Positions 22,001 through 32,158 of a stretch of 64,000 nt of DNA are shown in pieces. The stretch is from Dama dama (taxonomy: Eukaryota; Chordata; Mammalia; Artiodactyla; Cervidae). Location: contig NC_083696.1 in assembly GCF_033118175.1 (NCBI RefSeq), forward strand, positions 36,565,001 through 36,629,000, in the 5' to 3' direction. Within the stretch, counting starts at the first letter, position 1. Every line of letters begins with the position of its first letter. The notes under the pieces are model-generated. The model made no database searches and was not told the origin of the DNA. It saw only the letters and a program-made list of their open reading frames with translations. Both the position numbers and the translations under genes were made by a program.

Positions 22001-25000
22001 GAGGAGCGGAGGAAGGTAAGTGGCTGTCATTTTCTTCCCTGTCAGGGCATGATGGGGAGGAAGATGAAGAAGACAGGAGGTGGTTCTGAGCTGGAGTCGG
22101 GTCACCACCAACCTCTAGATATGAAGGCCGCATCTCCAGATACCAGGAAGGGAATGAGACACTATGAAGAGAAGCAAAGATGTGAAAGCCCCAGGTGTTT
22201 AGGAGCTTGCTTAGGGGAGGAAGATGCTATATTACATGCCTCCAAGAGGTGACCTTAGAGTGACCTGGGCCAACACTAAGGATTTAAGGAGAGGCTGGAC
22301 AATTAAGGAAAGGGATCCTTAACTGGGGGAGGGGGAAGAAGGTCATGGCATGGTATATTGGGTTGGTCACAAAGCTTGTCTGGGTTTTTGGTTAGTGCTT
22401 ACAGCAAACCCAGGAGAATTTTTTGGCCAACCCGATGCTTTCACCCTTTGGTGTGCCTTCCTTTCTTTCTATGGATTCTTATGGCCCAACTCTGATGCTG
22501 TTTCTGTGTAAGCTTTCCTTCATCTTTGAAGCTGAAAATGATGATCACCCTTGAATTCCTATAGCACTTCATTTCTGCCTCTCGAGGCATATGTCACAAG
22601 CTAGCCTGGGTTAGAGTTATTTATGTATGATTTGTCTCTACTAGACTTTTTTTCTTTCCCAAGTTGCTAGAATAGTGCCTGCTACAGTACTGTATCTGAT
22701 CACTTTTTTTGTGAATGAATGAATGGATGGATAGATGGATGAATGATGGCAATGAGAAAAAGAGGATGAGAGCCCAGTGGGAGAACCCAAGAAGCATCCT
22801 TGCTTCCTGCCAACAGGCCAGGGGCCCAGGCTCGGGGAGGTGCGCACTCCGGGTGTGCAGCCCTTAAGTTATGATGATAACTGGCTTGCTCACCTGCAAG
22901 GGCCTCCTTTTCCCTTCATGCTCCCACAGTACCAGGAAGCAGAGCTCCTGAAGCACCTGGCAGAGAAGCGAGAACATGAGCGGGAGGTGATCCAAAAAGC
23001 CATTGAGGAAAACAACAACTTCATCAAGATGGCAAAGGAAAAACTGGCCCAGAAGATGGAATCCAATAAGGAGAACCGGGAGGCCCACCTTGCCGCCATG
23101 TTGGAACGGCTGCAAGAGAAGGTAAGAGGTCTCAGATTGGAGAGGAGACTCCTAGGACTCGCTCTTCCTTCCGCGGCAAGTACAATGGACATGCCTATCA
23201 TTCCAGGGAGCAAGTAGCCTCAGGCAGGAGTGGCCACGTTTCTGTTAGGTTAGATCCTTAGAGAGTTCCAAGGGAGTACTTGGGAGGTGGCAGGCAAGAA
23301 CCGTAAACTGAGCCAAGAACCATGAACCAATGAACCAAAAACCATGAATTCCTTGGGGGGATGAATTGCCCAGTTACACAATTGAAATTTCTCAGTGTCT
23401 GAGGGAGATTAGACCTCTTATCTTCCAGAGGAAGCCTGCTGAATGCTTTTCTACATTCCTGGCTTCATCCTTAAATGCCCTGATTTGATTTAATGAAAGA
23501 TGCTGATTTGAGCTCTTGGCTTGAGGCCAAGGGCATGACCAGCTGAGCTGCCCACCGAGCAAGAAACACGATCCTCTCCAAACCTCTTGATGTGGGCTGA
23601 GTGAGTCACCGGTCTCTCCAATATTCTGCCTTTTGTCAATAAACCTAACGATGTCACCTGAATATGAGAAACGTGAGAGACTGGGGTTGGTCCCACGTGT
23701 CAGCAGCAGCACAGCCCATACTGCTGAGAACGCGCTGGCCTCATTTCCTGAGTCCCAAGGCTGCCCCAGTTTCTCCTGCGGCTCCTGGGAGAGCTCCAGC
23801 TCTGTGTTTTATTTCCAGGCGCCGCCTGCTGCGCGGTGACTCCCGGGACCCGATCGGTGGCCTCATCCCATGGTGAGCAGCGTGGTCTCCGCTCCTTCCT
23901 GCCCATCCACCTAGAGGCTCAGGCCCTTGGCACAGCTACTAGAAAGATCTGGTTTCTTCACAGGGGATCTGGATGTTGTGTAGGCCCTGCAGCTGGCCAG
24001 CATGTGGCAACCCCCATCCACTCTCTTTCTCCATTCTTTGGGGGGCAAATAGCCCTCCATAAGTATCAGATGGGAGGGGAATGTTCTGGGTCTGATTTCA
24101 GGCTTCCTTAGTTATTGAGAGAAGGGTAGGAACAAACTTTTGCAGGAAAAAGAAATCAGGGATTGGGACAGGATGTGGCCTGGGCAGTCAGGCTAAACCT
24201 AAGAAAAATACTGAGGATAAAGCCATGATATGCGATTTGAAAGACTGCAAAACACTTTTATTTCATCATACCCCTATCCTCACAATGCAATGAGCAGGAC
24301 GGGCATTATCTTTTTTTACCAGTAAGAATCCATGTCAGAGGAAGGTCCAATGACTTGCCCAGCGTCACATAGCCACTAAGCAATGGAGCTGGGAACAGAA
24401 CCGTGTTCTTTGATTGTGAGTCTAGGTGGCTCTTCCTTTGCTTGTTTCAGGGAGACCAGACCACAAGCATCTTGCCAGGCCTTTGTCAGACAGGGAGCTG
24501 CTTGCAGGCCCAGGAAAGGGAGTCCAGGAACCTAGGGATCCGTCCAGAGAGCGGATATAGGGAATAGAGAGAGGTTCTGAACTAGAGAGACTGGGAAAGT
24601 CCAGCGTCTGGAGGAAGAGCTGTGTGGGTGAGATAAGTCTCAAACGAGCATGATGTCAGAGCAGATGTTTGGGTGGGTCTCACTCCTCTGGGTTCTTGAC
24701 CCCTCTTCACCTTTGCTCACCGATGAAGACAGGAGGTAGGATGAGATAGGTGTGTGGTGTCTGCTCTGCTAGGCACCTATAACAATGCCTCTGCATCAGT
24801 ACTTGTGTGAGTCCCCAAGGGTCAGCACCAGACTTACCTGCTGTAAAGTTGAAAACTACAGGTACCTGGACCCTAACCCCAGACCCACCAATCCTGGCTC
24901 ACTAGGGATGGTGCCTGAGGACCTCAGCAGTTTTTTTTCATATTAAATTTTTTTATTAGAGTCTAATTGCTTTACAAAGTTGTATTAATTTCTGCTGTAT

Positions 25001-26772
25001 AGCAAAATGAATCAGCTGCATGAACACATACGACCTGTCCCTCTTGAGCCTTCCTCCCGCCTCCCCTCTATCTCACTCCTCTGGGTCATCACAGGGCACT
25101 GAGCTGAGCTCCCTGTGTGATGCAGCAGCTTCTCACTAGCTATCTATCTTACACATGGTAGTGTACATATGTCAATGCTACTGTCCCAATTCATCCCACC
25201 CTCCACTCCACCCTCCCCTGTGTCCATGTAGGGCCTCAGTTTAATAAGCTTTGAAGATAATGCTGATATGTGGCAAGGTTGAGAACCACTGCCCTAGATG
25301 TACCATTCCCCATGCTTTCTCCAGGGCCATGGAAAGTTCTAGGATCTCTCCAGGGACAGATCTGTAGTCTAAGGTGCCTCCTGGGACCTTGGGCTGCCTC
25401 AGTGGGTCTCCCCTAGGCTGATTCATACCTGGATGTGAATGGATAGAAGGCTCTGGCAGAGACACGCTTTACTGAGCATCTATTATGGGCCTGGTGTCAG
25501 ATGAGGAACTGGGAGATACTGATACAAAGAGGAAAAGGCATGCTCCCTGCCCACAAGGAGGACCCAGATGTCTTCACCATGAGCAAGGATGGAAGGTAGA
25601 CTGTGAAAAGCCCTAGAGGTGAACCCCAAGACCACAGAATTCTAGAGGTAAAAGAACCTCCTCTCCATTTGTTGTTTAGTGGCTAAATCACGTCTGATTC
25701 TTTGTGACCCCACAGACTGTAGCCTGCCAAGCTCCTCTGTCTGTGGAATTTTCCAGGCAAGAATACCGGTAGCCGTTTCTTCCTCCAGGGGATCTTCCCG
25801 ACCCAGGGATTGAAACCAGGTCTCTTGCATTACAGGCGGATTCTTTACCACTGAGCCACAGTGATGTCTGTGACCCTTCCTGAGTCTGATCAGTGAAGTG
25901 AGTTGGTCAAGGTCACACAGCTGATGGGCCTTTGAAGTCAGAGCCCATTGTCTGGTTTGATGATGCTCAGAAACAAAGGGAGCTTCCCTGGTGGCTCAGA
26001 CGGTAAAGAATCTGCCTGCAATGCAGGAGACCAGGGTTCAATCCCTGGGTTGGGAAGGTCCCCTGGAGAAGGGAATGGCAACCCACTCCAGTGTTCCTGC
26101 CTGAGAAATCATGGACAGAGGAGCCTGGCAGGGAAACAAAGAGTTGGACACCACTGAGTGACTAACACTCACTTTCAAGAAACAAAAGAAGATTCTCTAT
26201 CACACTTTGTGGAGCTGGACATTTTCCAAAATCCTTTATTTGATTTATGCTTTACAAGCCCTCGTCTTTCATCCAGGGGCTTAAGACAACCTTCACTAAA
26301 GAGGTGGACGGGAAACACAAGGGCAGTCCAGTTGCCTCTGTGTAGGGGCCACCTGCAGTGAGTTCTCCTGAACTACTCCTGACATTAGGTCAAGGAGTGT
26401 AATCAGCCCCTAGATGGCCAGGTGAGGGTGGCAGAGGCTGGTGGTGCCTGCCAGGTGGGTCCCCCAGGGAAACTGTTCCCAGATAACGAGCATCCTGGGG
26501 CCAGAGGCACCAGGAAGCTCCCTCACCCATCTCCTGCCAGGCTCACCTGCCTCCTCTGGTCCCTTCTCAAGATGCCTTTGCAGACCCTGCGTGTCTCTTC
26601 CTGTGGTGGCCAGAGGTGACCACACTGTTTGCTTCGGCCCTCCAGCCCCTCCATCTCCCTTTATCCCGGGGTAGTCGGTGTGACCCGACCTTTTCTCTCC
26701 CTTCCCTCCCAGGACAAGCACGCGGAGGAGGTGCGGAAAAACAAGGAGCTGAAGGAAGAGGCCTCGAGGTAA
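19030..26772 (+). CDS. STMN4: Stathmin-4 (RB3), spliced coding region
   Basis: Join of 19030-19042, 20439-20534, 21807-22015, 22930-23121 and 26713-26772: 570 nt, 189 residues plus TAA, the length I expect for stathmin-4. The protein is a neuronal microtubule regulator. The stathmin-like domain binds two tubulin heterodimers in a curved complex and promotes depolymerisation, and the N-terminal domain anchors it to Golgi and vesicle membranes. Seen in the sequence: a hydrophobic Cys-X-Cys patch LFCSCF (Cys20 and Cys22, likely palmitoylated); a regulatory segment from about residue 43; and a long charged alpha-helix from about residue 89 to the end. Relative to stathmin, the position of phospho-Ser63 is Ile138 and the Ser25 position is Lys69. 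Ser82, at the Ser38 position, is followed by Leu instead of Pro. So only the Ser16-equivalent (Ser60) keeps its serine context. All introns have GT/AG ends and the frame is continuous. Confidence 0.96.
19071..19165 (+). repeat. Direct plus inverted repeat just past the exon 2 donor
   Basis: 'gggtctctctggacac' occurs at 19071-19086 and again at 19136-19151, each followed by a TG-rich stretch ending 'tttgtact' (65-bp spacing). Between them, 19112-19125 reads 'gtgtacagagaccc', an imperfect inverted partner. A transcript could fold into alternative hairpins starting 29 nt downstream of the splice donor. Confidence 0.7.
19452..19567 (+). mobile_element. Short CHR-type tRNA SINE with TSD
   Basis: It starts 'gggagttccctggtggttca', has a B-box-like 'gggttcgagccc' and ends in an A-run. 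The 9-bp direct repeat 'tcagctcta' flanks it (19443-19451 and 19568-19576). Confidence 0.85.
19929..20140 (-). mobile_element. Bov-tA SINE with TSD
   Basis: Reversed Bov-tA text ('tccatgggatttcccaggca', 'tgatccagggatcaaac'). The 11-bp duplication 'ttggggtccat' flanks it (19918-19928 and 20141-20151). It lies in intron 2 of STMN4. Confidence 0.9.
20439..20534 (+). CDS. STMN4: STMN4 exon 3 (membrane-anchor domain)
   Basis: 96 nt after the acceptor 'gtgtttccacag'. It encodes residues 5-36 and the first base of codon 37, including [18 protein letters not shown], the family's membrane-targeting segment with two cysteines as likely palmitoylation sites. The donor is g|gtatatga, weaker than consensus at +4/+5, consistent with the alternative splicing that follows. 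Confidence 0.96.
21215..21295 (+). CDS. STMN4: STMN4 alternative 27-codon cassette exon
   Basis: Acceptor 'ttttttctgtttag' and donor g|gtagga enclose exactly 81 nt in the same phase as exon 3. Included, it adds 27 residues beginning [13 protein letters not shown] and ending WRERREQ before the ADTVDLNW of exon 4, giving 216 residues. Human and rodent stathmin-4 have an insertion isoform with this cassette (RB3'' in my recollection of the nomenclature). The insert is very basic, carries two extra cysteines and separates the membrane anchor from the tubulin-binding region. The donor is weak, fitting optional use. Confidence 0.88.
21403..21497 (-). mobile_element. Truncated Bov-tA SINE with TSD
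   Basis: 95 bp of reversed Bov-tA 3' portion ('gttagtcgctcagttgtgtt', 'ccatggaatttcccaggca'), flanked by 'cagtttga' at 21395-21402 and 21498-21505. It sits 107 nt past the donor of the STMN4 cassette exon. Confidence 0.85.
21807..22015 (+). CDS. STMN4: STMN4 exon 4 (start of stathmin-like domain)
   Basis: 209 nt encoding the end of codon 37 to Lys106. It covers [18 protein letters not shown], the [15 protein letters not shown] regulatory segment and the start of the long helix, [16 protein letters not shown]. The acceptor region reads ctctgcag|cag|ac, a tandem NAGNAG. Using the first AG gives Ala37-Asp38; the second removes Ala37 without a frame change. The donor is gtaagt. Confidence 0.96.
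22358..22435. mobile_element. Mariner MITE (MAR1-like) in STMN4 intron 4
   Basis: Starts 'ttgggttggtcacaaag' and ends 'ttttttggccaacccga', with TA on the left and TG on the right. It is a foldback of about 78 bp inside the transcribed intron. Confidence 0.85.
22930..23121 (+). CDS. STMN4: STMN4 exon 5 (tubulin-binding helix)
   Basis: 192 nt, 64 codons, phase 0 at both ends. Acceptor 'catgctcccacag', donor gtaaga. It encodes residues 107-170, including [20 protein letters not shown] and [16 protein letters not shown], the core tubulin-binding helix. Ile138 replaces the PKA-type serine of stathmin. Confidence 0.96.
23122..24237. other. STMN4 intron 5, first part
   Basis: No repeat or exon is recognised. 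Read-through of the exon 5 donor would add 31 codons and stop at 23215-23217, which would lose the C-terminal 19 residues. Confidence 0.45.
24238..24425 (-). repeat. MIR SINE
   Basis: 'caatgacttgcccagcgtca' and 'catagccactaagcaatgga' are the reverse MIR core. Confidence 0.6.
24933..25235 (-). mobile_element. Ruminant L1 3' fragment
   Basis: 'tctaattgctttacaaagtt', 'gggtcatcacagggcactga' and 'ctatcttacacatggtagtg' are the reversed ruminant L1 3' UTR. Confidence 0.8.
25669..25866 (-). mobile_element. Bov-tA SINE
   Basis: 'gtctgattctttgtgacccc', 'tccaggcaagaataccggta' and 'ttctttaccactgagccaca' give the reversed Bov-tA order. Confidence 0.85.
25979..26178 (+). mobile_element. Bov-tA SINE with TSD
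   Basis: It begins 'gagcttccctggtggctcag', has the B-box-like 'gggttcaatccc', and continues through 'ggcaacccactccagtgttc'. The flanking repeat is 'agaaacaaa' (25969 and 26179). Confidence 0.9.
26713..26772 (+). CDS. STMN4: STMN4 terminal coding exon
   Basis: Acceptor 'ctcccttccctcccag'. 19 codons, [19 protein letters not shown], then TAA at 26770-26772. It matches the conserved C-terminus of the stathmin family ([11 protein letters not shown]). Confidence 0.96.
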   Translation, partial: DKHAEEVRKNKELKEEASR

Positions 26773-27613
26773 AGCCCAGAGGCAAAGAAGTTTCCAGAAC
26801 GGCCAGACAGCTCCAGCAGCTCCGCAGTTCCGGAGGCAGCCTGGCCCATCGCTGGCTGCTCTCCCAGCACCGGGGTTTGGGGGGAGGGGGGTGGCCAGGG
26901 GCGTTTGCTCTGCTTTTGGTGTTTGTACATGTAAAGAATTGACCAGTGAAGCCATCCTATTTGTTTCAGGGGAACAACGATGGGGTGGGAGAGGGGAGCA
27001 AAGGAGAGAGGTGGGGAAAGAGAGATGGAGAAGGGCTCGTGGACATTGCAACCCAGCCCAAGTCAAATCCTAGGCTTTTCTTCACAATGAGCATCCGGGC
27101 ACCGCCTTGAAGGAAGTTAACAACAGGCAGTAGAATTCCCAGCAAAGGGCAGAGTCCTGGGTGGAACAAGGGCTGCAGGGCGTGGCCGGAGACGCCAGCA
27201 GCGAGTGGGGGGCCCTGTGACGGGGGGGATGAGGTGTGAGTGTGTGCGCGTGTGTTCATCATTATCTTTTGATCATCATGACCAACAATGAAACATTTCC
27301 TCCAAGTCTCCAGTTCTTTATTTCCTGAATTTGTCCTTTGTGTAATTTATAGAATGTTCTTGAATTTGGTTTCCCCCCATCAGGGGCCGGATGCCCCCTT
27401 ATATCTTAGTTTGACCATCAGAGCATCTGAGGTGCTGGGTGAGGATGGTTGAGACATGCCATTCTTTGGCATTTGATTTTTCTTCTTCAGTTTTACTTGC
27501 CTCTCCCCTCGCCTTTCCTGGGCTGTCCCGTGTTGTATTGAGTGCACTGAATTCATAAAATTAATCTTCCTTTGCATGCATTGACATTCTAATGTGGTCT
27601 CCAAGAAGAAAGA

Positions 27614-27809
27614 GGGCTTTCCTGGTGGCTCAAATGATAAAGAATGCTCCTGCAATGCAGGAGACCTGAGTTCGATCCCTGGATCGGGAAGATCCCCTGG
27701 AGAAGGGCATGGCTACCCACTTAAGTATTCTTGCCTGGAGAATCCCATGGACAGAGGAGCCTGGCAGGCTATAGTGCATGGGATCGCAAAGGGTTGGACA
27801 CGACTGAGT
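27614..27809 (+). mobile_element. Sense Bov-tA SINE inside the STMN4 3' UTR
   Basis: Starts 'gggctttcctggtggctcaa' and ends 'gttggacacgactgagtg', with purine-rich flanks (aagaagaaaga / aagaaggaag) forming a probable imperfect TSD. If the downstream polyadenylation signals are used, it is part of the mature message. Confidence 0.85.
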
Positions 27810-27889
27810 GAAAGAAGGAAGGAGGAAGTCTGCCTCATGTGAAGGGTATGAGATGCTAGGTGGTCACAGATAGTGTGAGCAAGTGTGGA

Positions 27890-27895
27890 AATAAA
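27890..27895 (+). terminator. STMN4: Polyadenylation signal AATAAA (proximal)
   Basis: Canonical hexamer followed by a GT-rich stretch 'gtttgttagtgg'. Confidence 0.5.
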
Positions 27896-28074
27896 GTTTG
27901 TTAGTGGAAAGCAGAGAGGATCATTTCATGATCCAGAGCATGGAACCACAGCTGGGAAAGGGGTCTCCCTACTCCTCTCCCTGCAAACAGAGAGGGTGGG
28001 GACAACCTGTGTGTGAACAGGGTCCCAGGGCACCTTGCCACCCTGCCTTTCCCACTGTCTTATACAACTCTGTA

Positions 28075-28080
28075 AATAAA
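28075..28080 (+). terminator. STMN4: Polyadenylation signal AATAAA (distal)
   Basis: Canonical hexamer in 'tgtaaataaatc' followed directly by a T-rich element. The more likely end of the full-length STMN4 message. Confidence 0.6.
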
Positions 28081-28619
28081 TCTTTTTTCTTCCCACTAGT
28101 GGCACTGCAATTTAGATTCATTTAGAATAGGATAACAGGAGGGATCAGAGATGTCATTTTGTAATTGTGTGGCAGGAATTTTGATTAATACATGGAGCAG
28201 CAGACACAACTCTTCCTTTGAATGGGTGGAGACAAGGATGATAGATTTGCACCAAGAGTATGTCCATATGACACTCTACTTCTGAGTGTAAGTGACAAAC
28301 CTGCTTATGATTATCTAAGCCCAGAACCCAGTTTTACATATAAGCACAAACTCCCTCCCACCCCCCGTGGTGGCTTTTGCAGGAATGCAGTCCCTCTGCT
28401 GTGCTGGTCTTAGGCCTTTAGCCCTTGATCTAGCTCATTCCTTGGTGCTCTCTCCTTGGCTCTTGAGTCCTATTCTTCTCCATTTACTCTGTCCTTGGAC
28501 TTAATTCTTTTCTCCTGCTCAGCACCTTCTCAGAGACAAGAGGTTAATTTGAATCCACTCTGACAAAACTTTAAAGCAAGCTTTGAAAAAAATCACACTG
28601 CTTTCAAGTAAATTATAGG

Positions 28620-29430
28620 CATGCCAGGACAAAGTCCAAACTGAGCCCAACAATGTAAAATTAAAAATATTTGGTATCTAGTAAAAATCTACAAGGCATA
28701 CAAAGAAGAAGGAAAATATTGCAGATAATCAGGAGAAAAATCTATGGAGGCAAATATAGAAAGGAAAACTTTGATGGAATTAATAGACAAAGATTTTTAA
28801 ATAGCCACTAAAATCTGCTTCATATGTATAAGGAAGTAATAGAAAACAAGAAAGAAGTGGAAGATATATAGAAAAAGACCAAATGGAACTTCTAGAATTA
28901 AAAAAATTTAATATTTGAAAAAATTGCACATATACAATGGATGGGATTAGTGGCTGGTTAGTCAAAAGAAAGCTTGAAGACAAAAACACAGAGATTATTA
29001 AAGCTAATTACAGAGTGAAAAGTACTAAAGAGATGAGGAGGGTAGCAGTGATCTGAGGAATAAGAAAAAAAATGTTTCGGCACATTTAAAGTTTGAAGAG
29101 AGGAGAGTACAAGGGAGATGAAGGAGCAAAACATTATTTTAAGAAATAATGGCTAGCATATTTGAGATTTCATAAAATGTATAAATTGGAGAAGGAAATG
29201 GCAACCCACTCCAGTATTCTTGCCTGAAGAATCCCATGAACAGAAGAGCCTTGTGGGCTATAGTCTGTAGGGTCGCAAAGAGTCAGATATGGCTGAAGCT
29301 ACTTAGCAGCAAAATGTATAAATACCAGATTTATTAAATCTCAACAAACCTCAAGAAGAATAAACAGAGAAACAACACCAAGATACATCCCAACCGAATC
29401 GTCGAAAAACAGTGATAAAGAGAAAATTTT
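28620..29430 (+). mobile_element. Old L1, 5' region/ORF1
   Basis: 'gaagtggaagatatatagaa', 'aatggaacttctagaattaa' and 'agagattattaaagctaatt' follow L1M ORF1. It is frame-broken and interrupted at 29187-29310 by a Bov-A SINE. Confidence 0.65.
29187..29310 (+). mobile_element. Bov-A monomer with TSD
   Basis: A single 124-bp unit, 'tggagaaggaaatggcaacc' to 'gctacttagcagc', flanked by the 13-bp duplication 'aaaatgtataaat' (29174-29186 and 29311-29323). Confidence 0.9.
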
Positions 29431-29439
29431 TCTCGGCCT

Positions 29440-29660
29440 CCCCACAGTTTTACTGAGATGTATTCAACCTACAGGACTGTATACATTTAAGATGTTCAGC
29501 ATCATGACTTGACTTACATATATTGTGAAATGATTACCACAACATGTTTAATCAACATTGATCAACTCATATAGAAACGCAAAACTTATTCTTAGTGATG
29601 AGAACTCATAAGATTTGCTCTCTAAACAACATTCAAGTACACCATGTTGATAATTACATT
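29440..29660 (-). mobile_element. L1 3' UTR fragment
   Basis: 'gttttactgagatgtattca' and 'gtgaaatgattaccacaaca' have the look of reversed L1 3' UTR. Confidence 0.55.
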
Positions 29661-29680
29661 ACATTACCCTAACCCTAATG

Positions 29681-29872
29681 GGTTTCCCTAGTGACTCAGT
29701 TGGTAAAGAGTCTGAGTTTTTTACCTGGTTCAATCCCTGGGTCAGGAAGATCCCATGGAGAAGGAAAAGGCAACCCACTCCAGTACTCTTGCCTGGAGAA
29801 TTCCATGAAAAGAGAAACTGGACAGGCTACAGACCATGGGATCGCAAAGAATTGGACACGACGGTGTGACAT
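29681..29872 (+). mobile_element. Bov-tA SINE
   Basis: 'gggtttccctagtgactcag', 'ggcaacccactccagtactc' and 'attggacacgacggtgtgac' follow Bov-tA order. Confidence 0.85.
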
Positions 29873-29884
29873 TCACTTTTTCTT

Positions 29885-31128
29885 TTCTTTTCACTATAAC
29901 CCTTAATTATATAAACACTCCAGATACAAAGCATAGACTGCTACATCAAATCAAAAAGCAAAGTCCAAGCTATTTGCTAGATACAGTGTGTTCACTTTCA
30001 ATATAAATATGAAGATAGGTTAAAAGTAAAAATAATAAATAAAGATATGTCATGTAAGCAACACTCAAAAGAAAGCTGGGGTGATCACAGTTATATCAGA
30101 CTAAGTAAGATTTCAGAACAAAGATCATTACTAGGAATTAAAAAGGACAATATAAAATAAAGGAGGCAATTTATCAAGAGAAAATAATTATAAATGCTTG
30201 TGCATCTAATAACAGAGCTTCAAAATACATTGGGAAAAGCCTGATAAAACTGAAAGTGGAAATAGTTGACTAGCTTGACCGACTAGAACATTACCTCTAG
30301 CAACAGTGGAGTATACATCCTTTTTCAAGTACACATGGAATTCATCAAAGTGGACTAAATTCTGGGTCATAAAGCAAGTGTCAAAAAGTTCAAGAGAATG
30401 GGAATCATACAAAATAAATTTTCTGACTCTAGGGAATTAAAGCAGAAATTAGTAACAGGAAGATCTCTGGAAAACCCCCAAATATTTAGGAATTAAACTA
30501 CACACTCTAAATAACCCTGAGTAGAGGCATAAATCATACAGAAAGTTAGCATGAAAAAAAGTGAAAGTCATTCAGTCGTGCCTGACTCTTTGCAACCCCA
30601 TGGACTATACAGTCCGTGGCATTCTCCAGGCCAGAATACTGGAGTGGGTAGCCTTTCCCCTCTCCAGGGGATCTTCCCAACCCAGGGATTGAACCCAGTT
30701 CTCCAGCTTTGTGGGCAGATTCTTTACCAGCTGAACTACCAGGGAAGCTCCAGAAATTAGCATACTTTGAACTAAATGAAAAAAAAATCACAATACATCA
30801 AAAATTTTAGGAAACAGCTAAAGAAATGCTTAAAGAGAAATTTATATTTTAAATGCTAATATTAGAAAAGAAGGAAGATTTCAAATCAACAATCTAAGGT
30901 TTCACCTTAAGAATTTAGAAAAGCAAGAGCAAATATATCCAAAATAGCCAGAAGGAAAACATAAAGATAGGAGCAGAAACCAATGAAATTAGAAACAGAA
31001 AGACATATAGAGGGTACAGAGGGACATGAAAAATGCTTAACATTGCTAATTACTAAAGGAAAAATTGGGCAAATAAAAGCCACAATGAGGTTTTAATATC
31101 ATCTCACACCAGTCAGAATGGCCCCATT
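29885..31128 (+). mobile_element. Old L1 ORF2 remnant
   Basis: Includes 'gaattcatcaaagtggacta', 'aggaattaaactacacactc', 'tctcacaccagtcagaatgg' and other degenerate L1 ORF2 text, with many stops. Split at 30553-30751 by a Bov-tA and after 31128 by the next insertion. Confidence 0.7.
30553..30751 (-). mobile_element. Bov-tA SINE with TSD
   Basis: 'tgactctttgcaaccccatg' through 'gaactaccagggaagctc'. Flanks 'gaaagttagcat' and 'agaaattagcat' make an imperfect TSD. Confidence 0.85.
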
Positions 31129-31146
31129 AAAAAGTCTACAAATAAT

Positions 31147-32158
31147 ATTTTGGTTAGCTTTCTGTGATTGCGGTATTCCTTCTGGGGGGTTGCAGGATTG
31201 TATTCTTGCTTTTTCTGTCTGCCCTCTGGTGGATGAAGATAAGAGGCTTTTGCAAGCTTCCTGATGGGAGGGACTGGCTGCAGGGGAAGCTGGGTCTTGC
31301 TCTGGTGAGCAGGACTGTGCTTAGTAAATCTTTAGCCCAACTGTCTGCTGATGGGTGGGACTGCACCCCGTCTTTGTTAGTTCTTTGTCCTGAGGGGACC
31401 CAGTCCCGGAGTCTGCAGGCTCTATGAGACATTCAAGAGGACTTCTGCCAAGACACATCTCCCAGCACTGCTCCTTCCAGTGACTCTGTCCCCGCCAAGG
31501 GCCCCGGCCAACCTATGCCTCTGCAGGAGACGCTCCGACACTAGCAGGTAGGTCTGGCTCAGTCTCCCGGGGGGTCACTGCTGCTTACTCCTGGGTCCTG
31601 CTATGCACAAGATTTTGTTTGTGCCCTCCAAGAGCCTCTGTTTCCCCCACTCCTGTGGAAGTTCTGTAAGTCCTGCTGGCCTTCGCAGTCAGATTCTCTG
31701 GGGATTCCCTGTCCCTTGGCTGGATACCCAGGCTGGGGAGCCTGATGTGGGGCCTAGAACCTTCACAATAGTGCAAGAACTTCTTTGGTATTATTGTTCT
31801 CCATTTAGTGAGTTGTCCACCCAGCAGGTATAGAATTTGACTTTATCATGATTGTGCTTAGTCGCTCAGTCATGTCCAACTCTTTGAGACCCCAGGGGCT
31901 GCAGCCCGCCAGACTCCCTTGTCCATGGGGATTCTCCAGGAAAGAATACTGGACTGGGTTGCCATATTGCGCCCCTCCTAACATCTCGTTGTGGCTTCTC
32001 CATTGTGCTTGGACATGGGGTATTTTTTTCTGGTGGGTTCCAGTGTCTTTCTGTCAGTGATTGTTCAATAGCTAGTTGTGATTTTGGTGCTCTGGAAGGA
32101 AAAGATGTGTGCGTGTCCTTCTACTCCGCCATCTTGAACCAATCCTCACTTAGGCCTC
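31147..32158 (-). mobile_element. Ruminant L1 5' UTR segment with 18-bp TSD
   Basis: Read on the - strand it starts near 'ggttcaagatggcggagtag', the YY1-type start common to L1 5' UTRs, and runs about 1 kb through the GC-rich L1 promoter. It stops at 'agaaagctaaccaaaat' with no ORF and no poly-A tail. Flanks are 'aaaaagtctacaaataat' at 31129-31146 and the same sequence with one change at 32159-32176. Confidence 0.8.
31857..31971 (-). mobile_element. Truncated Bov-tA SINE
   Basis: 'tagtcgctcagtcatgtcca' to 'actggactgggttgccatat', inserted into the L1 5' UTR segment. Confidence 0.85.

Larger units (their letters stand above)
26773..28095 (+). other. STMN4: STMN4 3' UTR (end approximate)
   Basis: Follows the TAA. 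Contains 'tttgtacatgtaaagaattg' and AT-rich stretches typical of neuronal 3' UTRs. Two AATAAA signals fall at 27890-27895 and 28075-28080; the second is followed by a T-rich tract ('tcttttttcttcccac') fitting a cleavage site near 28095. The true end and use of either signal need transcript data. Confidence 0.6.

Noticed and set aside
22777..23217. 146-codon frame spanning exon 5 as a single-exon gene
   Set aside because: It is exon 5 of STMN4 plus read-through into both flanking introns. The acceptor and donor bound the real exon.
26410..27066. 218-codon - strand frame overlapping the last STMN4 exon
   Set aside because: It lies antisense to a conserved coding exon in GC-rich sequence, has no domain and contains low-complexity proline/leucine runs. 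A chance shadow.
29668..29680. Telomere-like 'accctaaccctaa'
   Set aside because: Only two units, next to a Bov-tA insertion site. Too short to be an interstitial telomeric block.
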